Assembly (NCBI RefSeq): GCF_001292705.1
Contig: NZ_LGAK01000012.1
Location: forward strand, 1 to 64,000
Length of the DNA stretch: 64,000 bases
Direction: 5' to 3'
From: Marinagarivorans algicola
Lineage (GTDB): Bacteria > Pseudomonadota > Gammaproteobacteria > Pseudomonadales > Cellvibrionaceae
The notes under the pieces are model-generated. The model was not told where the DNA came from. It saw only the letters and a list, made by a program, of their open reading frames with translations, and did no database searches. The translations under genes and the position numbers were made by a program. Below are positions 35,908-43,938 of this stretch, piece by piece (the first letter of the stretch is position 1; each line of letters begins with the position of its first letter).

Positions 35908-36134
35908 GCGGTCAGTATCTTTGTGTGTGATGACGAATCAATGACAGTTTGTTTAAGGGTTTGTGACGCAATATTTAGCTATGCGATACCTTATGGATGC
36001 TGGGTAATAGCAGGTTCATGGTAAGTTTTTGATGGGGTGAAAGTGGGAAATATTGGTGGTTGTACTGAGAGATCGCGGCTCTGATTGCGAGGATGCGGCC
36101 TTTATTTGTGCGTGCCTTTATGGTATAAAGCGCG
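35908..36134. other. Divergent region before rpsB, upstream part
   Basis: About 230 nt between the phosphoesterase start and the rpsB leader hairpins. It should hold promoters for both genes. No consensus boxes are clear enough to report. Confidence 0.35.
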
Positions 36135-36339
36135 CCCAGCTTTTTGCTGGGTGAAGTACAGCGTATTTTTCATGCGCTGTATCAAATACTTAACTCTTAT
36201 TGTCACACATATACCGACACGTTTGCCTGGGTGCTTTTTAGTCTATACACGCTTATTTATACACACTGTGTATCGATATAAAAGGTTGGTAATCGGGGTG
36301 TATGGAGGCCTAACCCAATACATTTTAGGAATTATATTT
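36135..36339 (+). promoter_or_regulatory. Structured leader of rpsB, possible S2 autoregulation
   Basis: The leader contains CCCAGC-TTTTT-GCTGGG (36135-36151) and TACAGCG / CGCTGTA (36157-36181). A conserved-looking stretch GGTAATCGGGG and GGAGGCCTAACCC follows just before the ribosome binding site. In gammaproteobacteria ribosomal protein S2 represses its own operon through a leader RNA. I infer such a role here but could not match the published fold by eye. Confidence 0.35.
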
Positions 36340-37077
36340 ATGCCTACAGTAAGCATGCGCGATATGCTCCAGGCTGGTGTTCACTTCGGTCACCAAACTC
36401 GTTACTGGAACCCCAAAATGGGCCAATATATTTTTGGTGCCCGTAACAAGATTCATATCATTAACCTTGAGCAAACCACTCCTGCGTTTAATGAAGCCTT
36501 AGAAATTGTTCGTGTTATGGCAACACAAAAGAAGAAAGTTCTTTTTGTTGGCACAAAACGCGCTGCGCAAAAATCGATTGCTGAGCAAGCGGCCCGTGCT
36601 GGTCAGCCGTTTGTTAATCACCGCTGGTTAGGCGGTATGTTAACCAACTACAAAACAATCCGTACTTCTATTCGTCGCTACCGCGATCTAGAGGCGCAAA
36701 GCCAAGACGGTACTTTTGATAAGTTAACTAAAAAAGAAGCGTTAATGCGCACCCGTATGATGGAAAAGCTTGAGCGTTCTATCGGTGGTATTAAAGATAT
36801 GGGTGGCTTGCCTGACGCGTTATTTGTTGTGGATGTTGAGCATGAGCGTATTGCTGTTCAAGAAGCCAACAAATTAGGTATTCCGGTTATTGCAATCGTT
36901 GATACTAACTCGAATCCTGCCGGCGTTGATTACGTGATTCCTGGTAACGATGATGCGATTCGCGCGATCAAACTTTATACTACAGCTATGGCTGATGCGT
37001 GTTTAGAAGGCGTAGGATCACATGGTCAAGACGAGTTTGTAGAAGAAGTTGAAGGCGACGAGCAAGCTCAAGCCTAG
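36340..37077 (+). CDS. rpsB: 30S ribosomal protein S2
   Basis: The 245-residue protein belongs to the small ribosomal subunit and, with S1, helps recruit mRNA. I set the start at the ATG at 36340 ([20 protein letters not shown]), which fits the E. coli start; the frame is open 85 codons further upstream but that part does not look like protein. [22 protein letters not shown] and the C-terminal [19 protein letters not shown] are diagnostic. tsf follows after a hairpin. Confidence 0.98.
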   Translation: MPTVSMRDMLQAGVHFGHQTRYWNPKMGQYIFGARNKIHIINLEQTTPAFNEALEIVRVMATQKKKVLFVGTKRAAQKSIAEQAARAGQPFVNHRWLGGMLTNYKTIRTSIRRYRDLEAQSQDGTFDKLTKKEALMRTRMMEKLERSIGGIKDMGGLPDALFVVDVEHERIAVQEANKLGIPVIAIVDTNSNPAGVDYVIPGNDDAIRAIKLYTTAMADACLEGVGSHGQDEFVEEVEGDEQAQA

Positions 37078-37129
37078 CTTTGAATAACCGCTGCTGAGTG
37101 TGTTCATGCGGTGGTAATATCTTGATGTT

Positions 37130-37157
37130 AAAAGGGGGTTTTTGCCCCCCTTTTTTT
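37130..37157 (+). terminator. Terminator-like hairpin between rpsB and tsf
   Basis: AAAGGGGG and CCCCCTTT form an 8-bp stem with a T-rich loop, followed by seven T residues. It sits between two genes usually co-transcribed and probably causes partial termination, lowering EF-Ts relative to S2, as reported for the same junction in E. coli. Confidence 0.8.
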
Positions 37158-37187
37158 AATTATTTTTTCTTCTTGAGGATAGTAATC

Positions 37188-38057
37188 ATGGCAATTTCTG
37201 CTTCTATGGTTAAAGAGTTGCGCGAGCGCACAGGCCTTGGCATGCTCGAGTGCAAAAAAGCACTGAAAGAAACCGATGGCAACGTTGATCAAGCAATTGA
37301 GAACTTACGTAAATTAAGTGGCTTAAAAGCGGCTAAAAAAGCGGGTCGTACAGCGGCTGATGGCGTTGTGGGCGTTAAAGTTGCGGAAGATGGTTCTTAC
37401 GGTACATTGATTGAGCTTAACAGCGAAACCGACTTTGTTGCGCGCGATGAAGTCTTTTTAGGTTTTGCTGAAAAAGTATTAACAGCTGCTTTCGATGCGA
37501 AAGAAACAGACGTTGCAACTGTTATGGCTGGCGATTTAGAATCTGAGCGCGAAGCCATGGTTCAAAAAATTGGCGAAAACATTGGCGTGCGTCGTTTAGC
37601 GGCAATTGCTACTGAGGGTGTTGTGGGTGCATATAAGCATTCAAATAACCGTATTGCAGTATTGGTTGAATTAAAAGGCGGGACGACTGAATTGGCGCGT
37701 GATATTGCTATGCATGTTGCAGCGGTCAATCCACAGGTAGTTTCACCTGATCAAATGCCACAAGAGTTAGTCGAAAAAGAAAAAGAAATCATTGCCTCTC
37801 AGCCAGATATGGCCGGTAAGCCAGAAGCTATCGTAGAAAAAATGGTTATGGGTCGTATTTCTAAGTTTCTTAAAGAAAGCAGCTTGATCGAGCAGCCTTT
37901 TGTTAAAAACCCCGAGTTAACTGTGGGAGCTTTGGCTAAACAAGCGGGCGCAGAAGTTGTGAGCTTTATCCGTTTAGAAGTGGGTGAAGGTATTGAGATA
38001 GAAGAGACTGACTTTGCATCAGAAGTTGCTGCGCAAGTTGCGGCGGCAGGCAAGTAA
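37188..38057 (+). CDS. tsf: Elongation factor Ts
   Basis: The 289-residue factor exchanges GDP for GTP on EF-Tu. The start ATG at 37188 has TTGAGGA upstream; the longer open frame upstream covers the hairpin and is not coding. The N-terminal UBA-like domain has [19 protein letters not shown] (about 8-26), and the EF-Tu-contacting core has [12 protein letters not shown] (about 79-90). It is the second gene of the rpsB-tsf unit and is followed by two hairpins. Confidence 0.98.
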   Translation: MAISASMVKELRERTGLGMLECKKALKETDGNVDQAIENLRKLSGLKAAKKAGRTAADGVVGVKVAEDGSYGTLIELNSETDFVARDEVFLGFAEKVLTAAFDAKETDVATVMAGDLESEREAMVQKIGENIGVRRLAAIATEGVVGAYKHSNNRIAVLVELKGGTTELARDIAMHVAAVNPQVVSPDQMPQELVEKEKEIIASQPDMAGKPEAIVEKMVMGRISKFLKESSLIEQPFVKNPELTVGALAKQAGAEVVSFIRLEVGEGIEIEETDFASEVAAQVAAAGK

Positions 38058-38154
38058 ATCGCCATTTGGGTTGGTTGTTAGTGAGGTAAATAAGGCGATG
38101 TTGATCAATCTTCATGGCGTTTTACGGTAAATAGTATTGCTAATAGCCAGTCCT

Positions 38155-38173
38155 AAGGCGCATCCTGCGCCTT
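38155..38173 (+). terminator. Hairpin after tsf, first of two
   Basis: AAGGCGCA and TGCGCCTT form a perfect 8-bp stem with a 3-nt loop. Only a weak T-run follows, so on its own it is likely a minor terminator or an mRNA 3'-end protector. Confidence 0.6.
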
Positions 38174-38188
38174 AAACCTTTCTATTTA

Positions 38189-38218
38189 AAAGGCGGGAGT
38201 CACACCTCCCGCCTTTTT
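38189..38218 (+). terminator. Strong Rho-independent terminator between tsf and pyrH
   Basis: AAAGGCGGGAG and CTCCCGCCTTT form an 11-bp perfect stem with a 6-nt loop and a T5 tail. It separates the rpsB-tsf unit from pyrH, whose start is 38 nt downstream, so pyrH needs its own promoter or readthrough. Confidence 0.88.
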
Positions 38219-38256
38219 GCTGTTAAACTGCCGCCAAATTTTTTTGGAGACTGGTT

Positions 38257-38991
38257 ATGCCAACGACACGCGATCGCAAGTATAAGCGCATATTGCTCAA
38301 GCTAAGTGGCGAGCAGCTCATGGGTGAAGAAGGGTTTGGTATCGACCCTAAAGTATTAGATAAGATGGCCCTAGAAATTGGTCAGCTTGTAGGTATTGGC
38401 GTGCAGGTGGGCTTGGTTATTGGCGGAGGCAATTTGTTCCGAGGCTCGGCATTGAGTCGTGCAGGCCTTGATCGTGTGACAGGCGATCATATGGGAATGT
38501 TAGCCACAGTGATGAATGCCCTGGCCATGCGTGACGCTCTAGAGCGCTCTAATATCTCTTCGACTGTCATGTCCTCCATCCCGATGAGTGGTGTTGTTGA
38601 GCACTATGATCGCCGCCGTGCTATTCGCTTGCTGGGCGATGGCGAAGTGGTGATATTCTCAGCGGGCACGGGTAACCCGTTTTTTACAACAGACTCTGCC
38701 GCGTGTTTGCGAGGCATCGAAGTCGAGGCTGAGATTGTTCTTAAAGCCACCAAAGTTGACGGTGTTTATACCGCTGACCCAGTATTAGATCCCACTGCAA
38801 CTCGTTATAACCGCTTAAGTTACGATACGGTATTGGCCGATAAACTCGGTGTAATGGACTTAACGGCCATCTGTCTGTGCGATGAGCACGATATGCCTGT
38901 CAGGGTTTTTAAAATGGATAAGCCTGGTGCATTACTTAATATTGTTGTGGGCGGTGACGAAGGCACTTTAATTGTGGCCGAAGGGGCTTAA
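38257..38991 (+). CDS. pyrH: Uridylate kinase (UMP kinase)
   Basis: The 244-residue hexameric enzyme phosphorylates UMP to UDP in pyrimidine nucleotide synthesis. The N-terminal [21 protein letters not shown] (split by the active-site Lys), IGGGNLFRG (about 54-62), [12 protein letters not shown] and [13 protein letters not shown] mark the amino-acid-kinase fold of bacterial PyrH. TTGGAGA precedes the ATG. It begins the pyrH-frr-uppS-cdsA-dxr run. Confidence 0.98.
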   Translation: MPTTRDRKYKRILLKLSGEQLMGEEGFGIDPKVLDKMALEIGQLVGIGVQVGLVIGGGNLFRGSALSRAGLDRVTGDHMGMLATVMNALAMRDALERSNISSTVMSSIPMSGVVEHYDRRRAIRLLGDGEVVIFSAGTGNPFFTTDSAACLRGIEVEAEIVLKATKVDGVYTADPVLDPTATRYNRLSYDTVLADKLGVMDLTAICLCDEHDMPVRVFKMDKPGALLNIVVGGDEGTLIVAEGA

Positions 38992-39080
38992 CCTACAGGT
39001 TTATTGTGATAAAACCACAGGTTACTAATAATCATATTTAAACATTCAATTGTTATTCCTATAAAGCATTAGGTGAAACC

Positions 39081-39638
39081 ATGATCAATGAAATTAAAAA
39101 AGATGCCGAAGAGCGCATGAAAAAAGCAATATCGGCTTTAGGTACTAACTTTAATAAAATCCGCACAGGTCGCGCCCACCCCAGTATTTTAGACAGCGTA
39201 ATGGTGTCTTATTATGGCTCTGCTACGCCTTTGGCGCAGGTTGCTAATGTGAGCGTATTAGATGCTCGCACTCTGTCGATTAGTGCTTGGGAAAAAAATA
39301 TGGTCCCTGAAATTGAAAAAGCCATTATGAAATCAGATTTGGGTCTAAATCCTTCTTCGATGGGTGAGCTGATTCGTGTTCCCATGCCAGCACTAACCGA
39401 AGAAACCCGTAAAAATTATATTAAGCAAGCCAAAACAGAAGCCGAAAATGCACGTATTTCGGTCCGAAATGTACGTCGTGATGCCAACGCGGCATTAAAA
39501 GACTTGGTGAAAGATAAAGAAATTAGTGAAGATGATGAGCGTCGTGCACAAGATGAAGTTCAAAAAATCACGAATAAATATATTGCCGAAGTTGATGCTG
39601 GTTTTGCGGCAAAAGAAAAAGACTTAATGGAAATCTAA
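39081..39638 (+). CDS. frr: Ribosome recycling factor
   Basis: The 185-residue factor splits post-termination ribosomes together with EF-G. The usual length and near-complete conservation are seen: [13 protein letters not shown] (about 26-38), the [11 protein letters not shown] hinge region and [15 protein letters not shown] (about 127-141) in the long three-helix bundle. Its position between pyrH and uppS is standard. The 89-nt gap after pyrH shows no terminator. Confidence 0.98.
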   Translation: MINEIKKDAEERMKKAISALGTNFNKIRTGRAHPSILDSVMVSYYGSATPLAQVANVSVLDARTLSISAWEKNMVPEIEKAIMKSDLGLNPSSMGELIRVPMPALTEETRKNYIKQAKTEAENARISVRNVRRDANAALKDLVKDKEISEDDERRAQDEVQKITNKYIAEVDAGFAAKEKDLMEI

Positions 39639-39671
39639 GACCCTGACGGTTCTTTGTAAAAGGGTTAGTGT

Positions 39672-40397
39672 GTGAATTCTCTTCGTCATGTTGCCATCAT
39701 TATGGATGGTAATAATCGCTGGGCAAAACAGCAGGGCAAAAAAGGTATCGCCGGCCATAAGGTCGGTGTTGAGCGTATTCGTGATGTGCTAGCGGCTAGC
39801 CGTAAGCGCGGGGTCGAAGCACTGACTTTATTTGCTTTTAGTAGTGAAAATTGGAAGCGCCCCCCTAAAGAGGTTGAGGCGTTAATGGGCCTTTTTTATA
39901 ACTATTTAAAAAAGGAAGCCAAAAAGCTAGCCGATGACGGTGTGCGTTTAAAGGTGATTGGGAGCCGTGAGCGCTTTAGCCCTAAATTGTACGATGCGAT
40001 TTTAGAAGCGGAGGCGATTGCCAAAGGCGCCGAAAGCACATTGGTTATCGCTGCCGACTACGGCGGTAAGTGGGATATTACGCATGCTGCCAAACAGCTA
40101 GCGCTACAGGTTGAAGCTGGTACTTTGGCCGCTAGCGCGATTACCGAACACAGTTTGGATGCATTTATATCAACGGCAGATCTACCCCCGCTAGATCTAT
40201 TAGTGCGCACAGGAGGTGAGTTACGAATTAGTAACTATCTGTTGTGGCAAGCGGCCTATGCGGAGCTGTATTTTAGCCCTCTATTATGGCCAGATTTTGA
40301 TGCTGCAGCGATGAATGCTGTCGTCGACGACTTCCATGCTCGCCAACGCCGCTTTGGCCAAACGAGCGAGCAAATAGAAGCCGGTTTAGGAGATTAA
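39672..40397 (+). CDS. uppS: Undecaprenyl diphosphate synthase (cis-prenyltransferase)
   Basis: The 241-residue enzyme extends farnesyl diphosphate with eight isopentenyl units to give the lipid carrier for peptidoglycan and O-antigen. The start is GTG. IIMDGNNRWAKQQGK (about 9-23) contains the catalytic Asp and the pyrophosphate-binding loop. TLFAFSSENWKRP (about 55-67) and RTGGELRISNYLLWQAAYAEL (family block V, about 178-198) complete the site. cdsA begins one base after the stop. Confidence 0.97.
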   Translation: MNSLRHVAIIMDGNNRWAKQQGKKGIAGHKVGVERIRDVLAASRKRGVEALTLFAFSSENWKRPPKEVEALMGLFYNYLKKEAKKLADDGVRLKVIGSRERFSPKLYDAILEAEAIAKGAESTLVIAADYGGKWDITHAAKQLALQVEAGTLAASAITEHSLDAFISTADLPPLDLLVRTGGELRISNYLLWQAAYAELYFSPLLWPDFDAAAMNAVVDDFHARQRRFGQTSEQIEAGLGD

Positions 40398-40398
40398 A

Positions 40399-41217
40399 GT
40401 GTTAAAGCAACGCGTCATCACCGCCATAGTTTTAGTGATTGTTTTTTTGAGCTGTTTATTTGTTTTGCCGCCTGTTGCTTTCCAAGGTTTTGTGCTTCTC
40501 ATGTTTGCGATAGCCGCTTGGGAGTTTTCTTTGCTGGCGGGCTTACAGCAGCCTGTTGTGCGCATTACTTTTAGTGCATTACTCACCCTTAGCGTGGCAG
40601 CCACAGGGTATTTTTTGCCGCTCATCGGTCAAGGCGCAGTCAAAACTTTTTTTAGTGCCGCAGCACTGTGGTGGGCACTGGCTTTATTGTGGGTGCAAGG
40701 TTATCCCTCTAGTGTGCTTTTTTGGCGCAGTATTTTGGCGAGGGTGATTATGGGTTTTTTGACCTTGGTCCCAGCGGGTGTGGGCGTATTAATGCTGCAT
40801 AGTGCTGATAATGGCCAGTGGCTGGTCTTAGCGCTGCTGGCATTGGTTGCAGCGGCTGATACAGGCGCGTATTTTAGTGGTAAGGCTTTGGGGCGGCGTA
40901 AGTTGGCGCCTAATGTTAGCCCTGGTAAGTCGTGGGAAGGCGTAATGGGCGGGCTGATCTTTGTTGCATGTTTAGCTCTAGCCTACAGTAGCTGGGTCGG
41001 TAATCATTGGTACTTAGGGTTGGCTATCGCATTACCTGCCGCGGCAGTCTCTGTGTTAGGTGATTTGTTTGAAAGCATGCTTAAGCGCCATTGTGGAGTG
41101 AAAGATTCAGGCGTTATTTTACCGGGGCACGGCGGTGTTTTAGATCGTATTGATGGTGTGACCGCTGCAGCGCCGGTTTTTGTGTTGGCATTATTGGCAA
41201 CAGGCTGGGCACTGTGA
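40399..41217 (+). CDS. cdsA: Phosphatidate cytidylyltransferase
   Basis: The 272-residue integral membrane enzyme makes CDP-diacylglycerol, the precursor of all phospholipids. It has about seven or eight hydrophobic helices. The C-terminal signature runs from DTGAYFSGKALGRRKLAP (about 154-171) through SPGKSWEGVMGG to the final KRHCGVKDSGVILPGHGGVLDRIDG (split over about 230-255). The start is GTG, and the stop overlaps the dxr ATG (TGATG), so translation is probably coupled. Confidence 0.96.
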   Translation: MLKQRVITAIVLVIVFLSCLFVLPPVAFQGFVLLMFAIAAWEFSLLAGLQQPVVRITFSALLTLSVAATGYFLPLIGQGAVKTFFSAAALWWALALLWVQGYPSSVLFWRSILARVIMGFLTLVPAGVGVLMLHSADNGQWLVLALLALVAAADTGAYFSGKALGRRKLAPNVSPGKSWEGVMGGLIFVACLALAYSSWVGNHWYLGLAIALPAAAVSVLGDLFESMLKRHCGVKDSGVILPGHGGVLDRIDGVTAAAPVFVLALLATGWAL

Positions 41218-42443
41218 TGGCGACAATGTATGGCGACACACGTGGTAATCGGTATGATAATAGTCAGCCAGAGTCTGTGGTTGTTTTAGGGGCTACAGGC
41301 TCAATTGGCGTGAATACGCTAGATATTATTGCTCGGCATCACGAGCGCTACCGTATTTTTGCCTTAACCGGTTATTCACAAATTGAACGCTTAAAACAGC
41401 AGTGTCTCGTGTTCAAGCCAGTGTATGCTGTTGTTGGACAGGAGCAAGAGGCCAAGCTATTGCGTGCGGCTTTACAAGATCAAGGTTCTAAAACGCAAGT
41501 ACTGTTTGGTCCGCAAGCATTAATTGATGTGTGCGAGGCGCCAGCAGTGAGCACTGTTGTGGCTGCTATTGTGGGGGCTGCAGGGTTGTTGCCAACAATG
41601 GCTGCAGTGAAACAGGGCAAAAAAGTACTATTGGCCAATAAAGAGTCATTGGTGATGGCTGGTAGCTTGTTTATGCAGGCGGTGCAAAAACACAAAGCCA
41701 AACTCTTACCTGTTGACAGCGAGCACAATGCGATTTTTCAATGCTTACCTGAGCATTTTGAGTCTTTGGATGATGCGGGTATTTCACGCATATTATTGAC
41801 CGGCTCAGGCGGCCCTTTTCGTTTGCATGATCATGCAGCGTTACAATCTATTACACCTGCCCAGGCGTGCGCCCATCCTAACTGGGATATGGGTAAAAAA
41901 ATCTCGGTAGATTCCGCCACCATGATGAATAAAGGCTTGGAGTTTATTGAAGCGTGCTGGTTGTTTGGTGCACGTAGCGAACAAATTGAGATTGTTGTAC
42001 ACCCGCAAAGCATTGTGCATTCTATGGTGGAGTACAATGACGGTTCAGTGTTATGTCAAATGGGTATGCCTGATATGCGTACACCTATTGCTAATTGTTT
42101 AAGTTGGCCTCGGCGTATTGAGTCGGGGGTTGAGCGCTTAGATTTTACACGTCTAGCCCATTTAGAGTTTCATGCGCCTGATTTTGAGCGTTTTCCTTGT
42201 TTACAGTTGGCTATCGAGGCGATTAACTGCGGCGGTACGGCTCCGGCGATTGTCAATGCAGCCAATGAAGTGGCAGTAGCAGCTTTTTTAGACAATAAAA
42301 TTCGCTTTTTAGATATTGCGCGCGTTGTAGCTGAGGTTGTGAGTGTGCAAAGTTCTTCAGAACCAACGTGTATCGATGAGGTCATAGCGGCCGACTCTGA
42401 AGCGCGAGAGCGATCTAGCCACTTTATTGCGAGCATTCATTAG
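41217..42443 (+). CDS. dxr: 1-deoxy-D-xylulose 5-phosphate reductoisomerase
   Basis: The roughly 408-residue enzyme makes 2-C-methyl-D-erythritol 4-phosphate in the MEP isoprenoid pathway, using NADPH. The cofactor loop LGATGSIGVNTLD lies near the N-terminus, with LLANKESLVMAG, PVDSEHNAIFQ (metal site) and LTGSGGPF later. The final part has NAANEVAVAAFL. The ATG at 41217 overlaps the cdsA stop; a GTG one codon earlier or an ATG at 41226 are alternatives. Ten or so extra residues precede the usual start. With uppS it supplies polyprenyl carriers. Confidence 0.96.
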   Translation: MATMYGDTRGNRYDNSQPESVVVLGATGSIGVNTLDIIARHHERYRIFALTGYSQIERLKQQCLVFKPVYAVVGQEQEAKLLRAALQDQGSKTQVLFGPQALIDVCEAPAVSTVVAAIVGAAGLLPTMAAVKQGKKVLLANKESLVMAGSLFMQAVQKHKAKLLPVDSEHNAIFQCLPEHFESLDDAGISRILLTGSGGPFRLHDHAALQSITPAQACAHPNWDMGKKISVDSATMMNKGLEFIEACWLFGARSEQIEIVVHPQSIVHSMVEYNDGSVLCQMGMPDMRTPIANCLSWPRRIESGVERLDFTRLAHLEFHAPDFERFPCLQLAIEAINCGGTAPAIVNAANEVAVAAFLDNKIRFLDIARVVAEVVSVQSSSEPTCIDEVIAADSEARERSSHFIASIH

Positions 42444-42486
42444 TATGCTGGTATTTTACTCGCGCCATTACTGTTAAGGCTTAGTT

Positions 42487-43854
42487 GTGTTTCTCATTCA
42501 AACCGTATTAGCATTTTTGTTTATATTATTGGTGTTAGTCTCTATTCATGAGTGGGGGCATTTTATTGTTGCTCGCAAGTGCGGTGTAAAAGTTTTGCGC
42601 TTTTCTGTCGGTTTTGGTAAGCCCTTTTGGAAAACGACAGATAAGTACGGTACTGAGTTTGCTGTAGCACCCATTCCGCTGGGCGGCTACGTCAAAATGT
42701 TAGATGCCTCAGAAGACAATATTGCACCAGAAGATAAAAACAGAACCTTTGAAAGTTGTAATACTTGGCAGCAAGTCGCTATTTTGGCGGCTGGACCGGT
42801 GGCCAATTTTGTGCTCGCCTTTTTTGTTTTTTGGTGGTTAGCTATTCAAGAGGTTACAATCCCGAGTGCTGTGATTGGACAGGTGCAGCCTAATTCGCCA
42901 GCCGCTTTTGCCGGTGTTGATGCTGGACAGCAAATTATTGCTGTAGACGGTGTCGCAACGCCCGGTCGCAAAGAAGTGTTTGATCGACTAGCGAGGCGCC
43001 TAGGTGAGACCGGTAGTATTATGCTCACGGTGCAATACCCTGAAACAAAAGGTTTAACATACGATATGGAGGTTGTCATTAATGATTGGCTGCAAGGCAC
43101 CGAGGCTCCCAACCCTTTAGAGGGGATAGGGCTAAGTTTTTATGTTCCTACAATACCTGCCACAATAGGGGCGGTATCGCCAGGCAGTGCTGCTGATATC
43201 GCAGGCTTGAAGGCCGGCGATGAAATTACGGCGATTGATGATGTGGTTGTCAAGCGCTGGCAAGATTGGGCCGAATATATACAGGCGCGCCCCAATCAAA
43301 CGATTGTATTGAAGGTGTTACGCGAGCAAAATCATTTGATATTGCCCATTGTCCCAAGCATAGTAGAGGACGAGCAGGGCAATCAAGTGGGCCGTGTGGG
43401 TGTGAGTGCAACGCGGGTTACTTGGCCAGAGCAGATGTTAGTGACACGCAAGTTAGGCTTAGTAATGGGCATGCAGCACGCGCTGAGCGAAACTTGGAAT
43501 ACGTCTGCCATGATTGTGGTATCCATCAAAAAACTATTATTAGGGCAAATTTCGACAAAGAATTTAAGCGGCCCTATTGGCATTGCGCAGGTTGCAGGTG
43601 ACTCGGCTCGGGCTGGGTTGTCATACTATTTAGGTGTTATGGCACTCATTAGTGTGTCGTTAGGCGTTTTTAATTTATTGCCTATTCCTATTTTAGATGG
43701 AGGGCGAATTGTATTTAGTGTTATTGAGGGTATACAAGGTAAGCCGGTATCTGATCGTTTAAAAATGTGGGGCATGCAGTTGGGTTTGGCATTTTTAGCG
43801 GTCATGATGGTGATGTCCTTTTACAACGATATATTAAGGCTGATAAATACATAA
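42487..43854 (+). CDS. rseP: Site-2 intramembrane protease RseP
   Basis: The 455-residue inner-membrane zinc protease cuts anti-sigma factor RseA after outer-membrane stress and clears signal peptides. HEWGH (21-25) is the zinc motif in the first membrane helix, with the third ligand in LLPIPILDGGRIV near residues 398-410. Two tandem PDZ domains lie between (about 125-205 and 220-300), and there are four membrane helices in all. The start is GTG. The next gene is bamA, whose product's failure triggers the RseP pathway. Confidence 0.97.
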   Translation: MFLIQTVLAFLFILLVLVSIHEWGHFIVARKCGVKVLRFSVGFGKPFWKTTDKYGTEFAVAPIPLGGYVKMLDASEDNIAPEDKNRTFESCNTWQQVAILAAGPVANFVLAFFVFWWLAIQEVTIPSAVIGQVQPNSPAAFAGVDAGQQIIAVDGVATPGRKEVFDRLARRLGETGSIMLTVQYPETKGLTYDMEVVINDWLQGTEAPNPLEGIGLSFYVPTIPATIGAVSPGSAADIAGLKAGDEITAIDDVVVKRWQDWAEYIQARPNQTIVLKVLREQNHLILPIVPSIVEDEQGNQVGRVGVSATRVTWPEQMLVTRKLGLVMGMQHALSETWNTSAMIVVSIKKLLLGQISTKNLSGPIGIAQVAGDSARAGLSYYLGVMALISVSLGVFNLLPIPILDGGRIVFSVIEGIQGKPVSDRLKMWGMQLGLAFLAVMMVMSFYNDILRLINT

Positions 43855-43938
43855 ACAGCCTAAACACGAAATTTTAATGCAGTCTTTTAGATTGCATTAA
43901 CGTTATAACAACAATTATTAGTAAGAGCATATTAGCGA

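Noticed and set aside
36085-36339. N-terminal extension of ribosomal protein S2
   Set aside because: The open frame upstream of the ATG at 36340 covers leader hairpins and reads as non-protein; S2 starts at [10 protein letters not shown].
37098-37187. N-terminal extension of EF-Ts
   Set aside because: It spans the rpsB-tsf hairpin; the family start and ribosome binding site fit the ATG at 37188.
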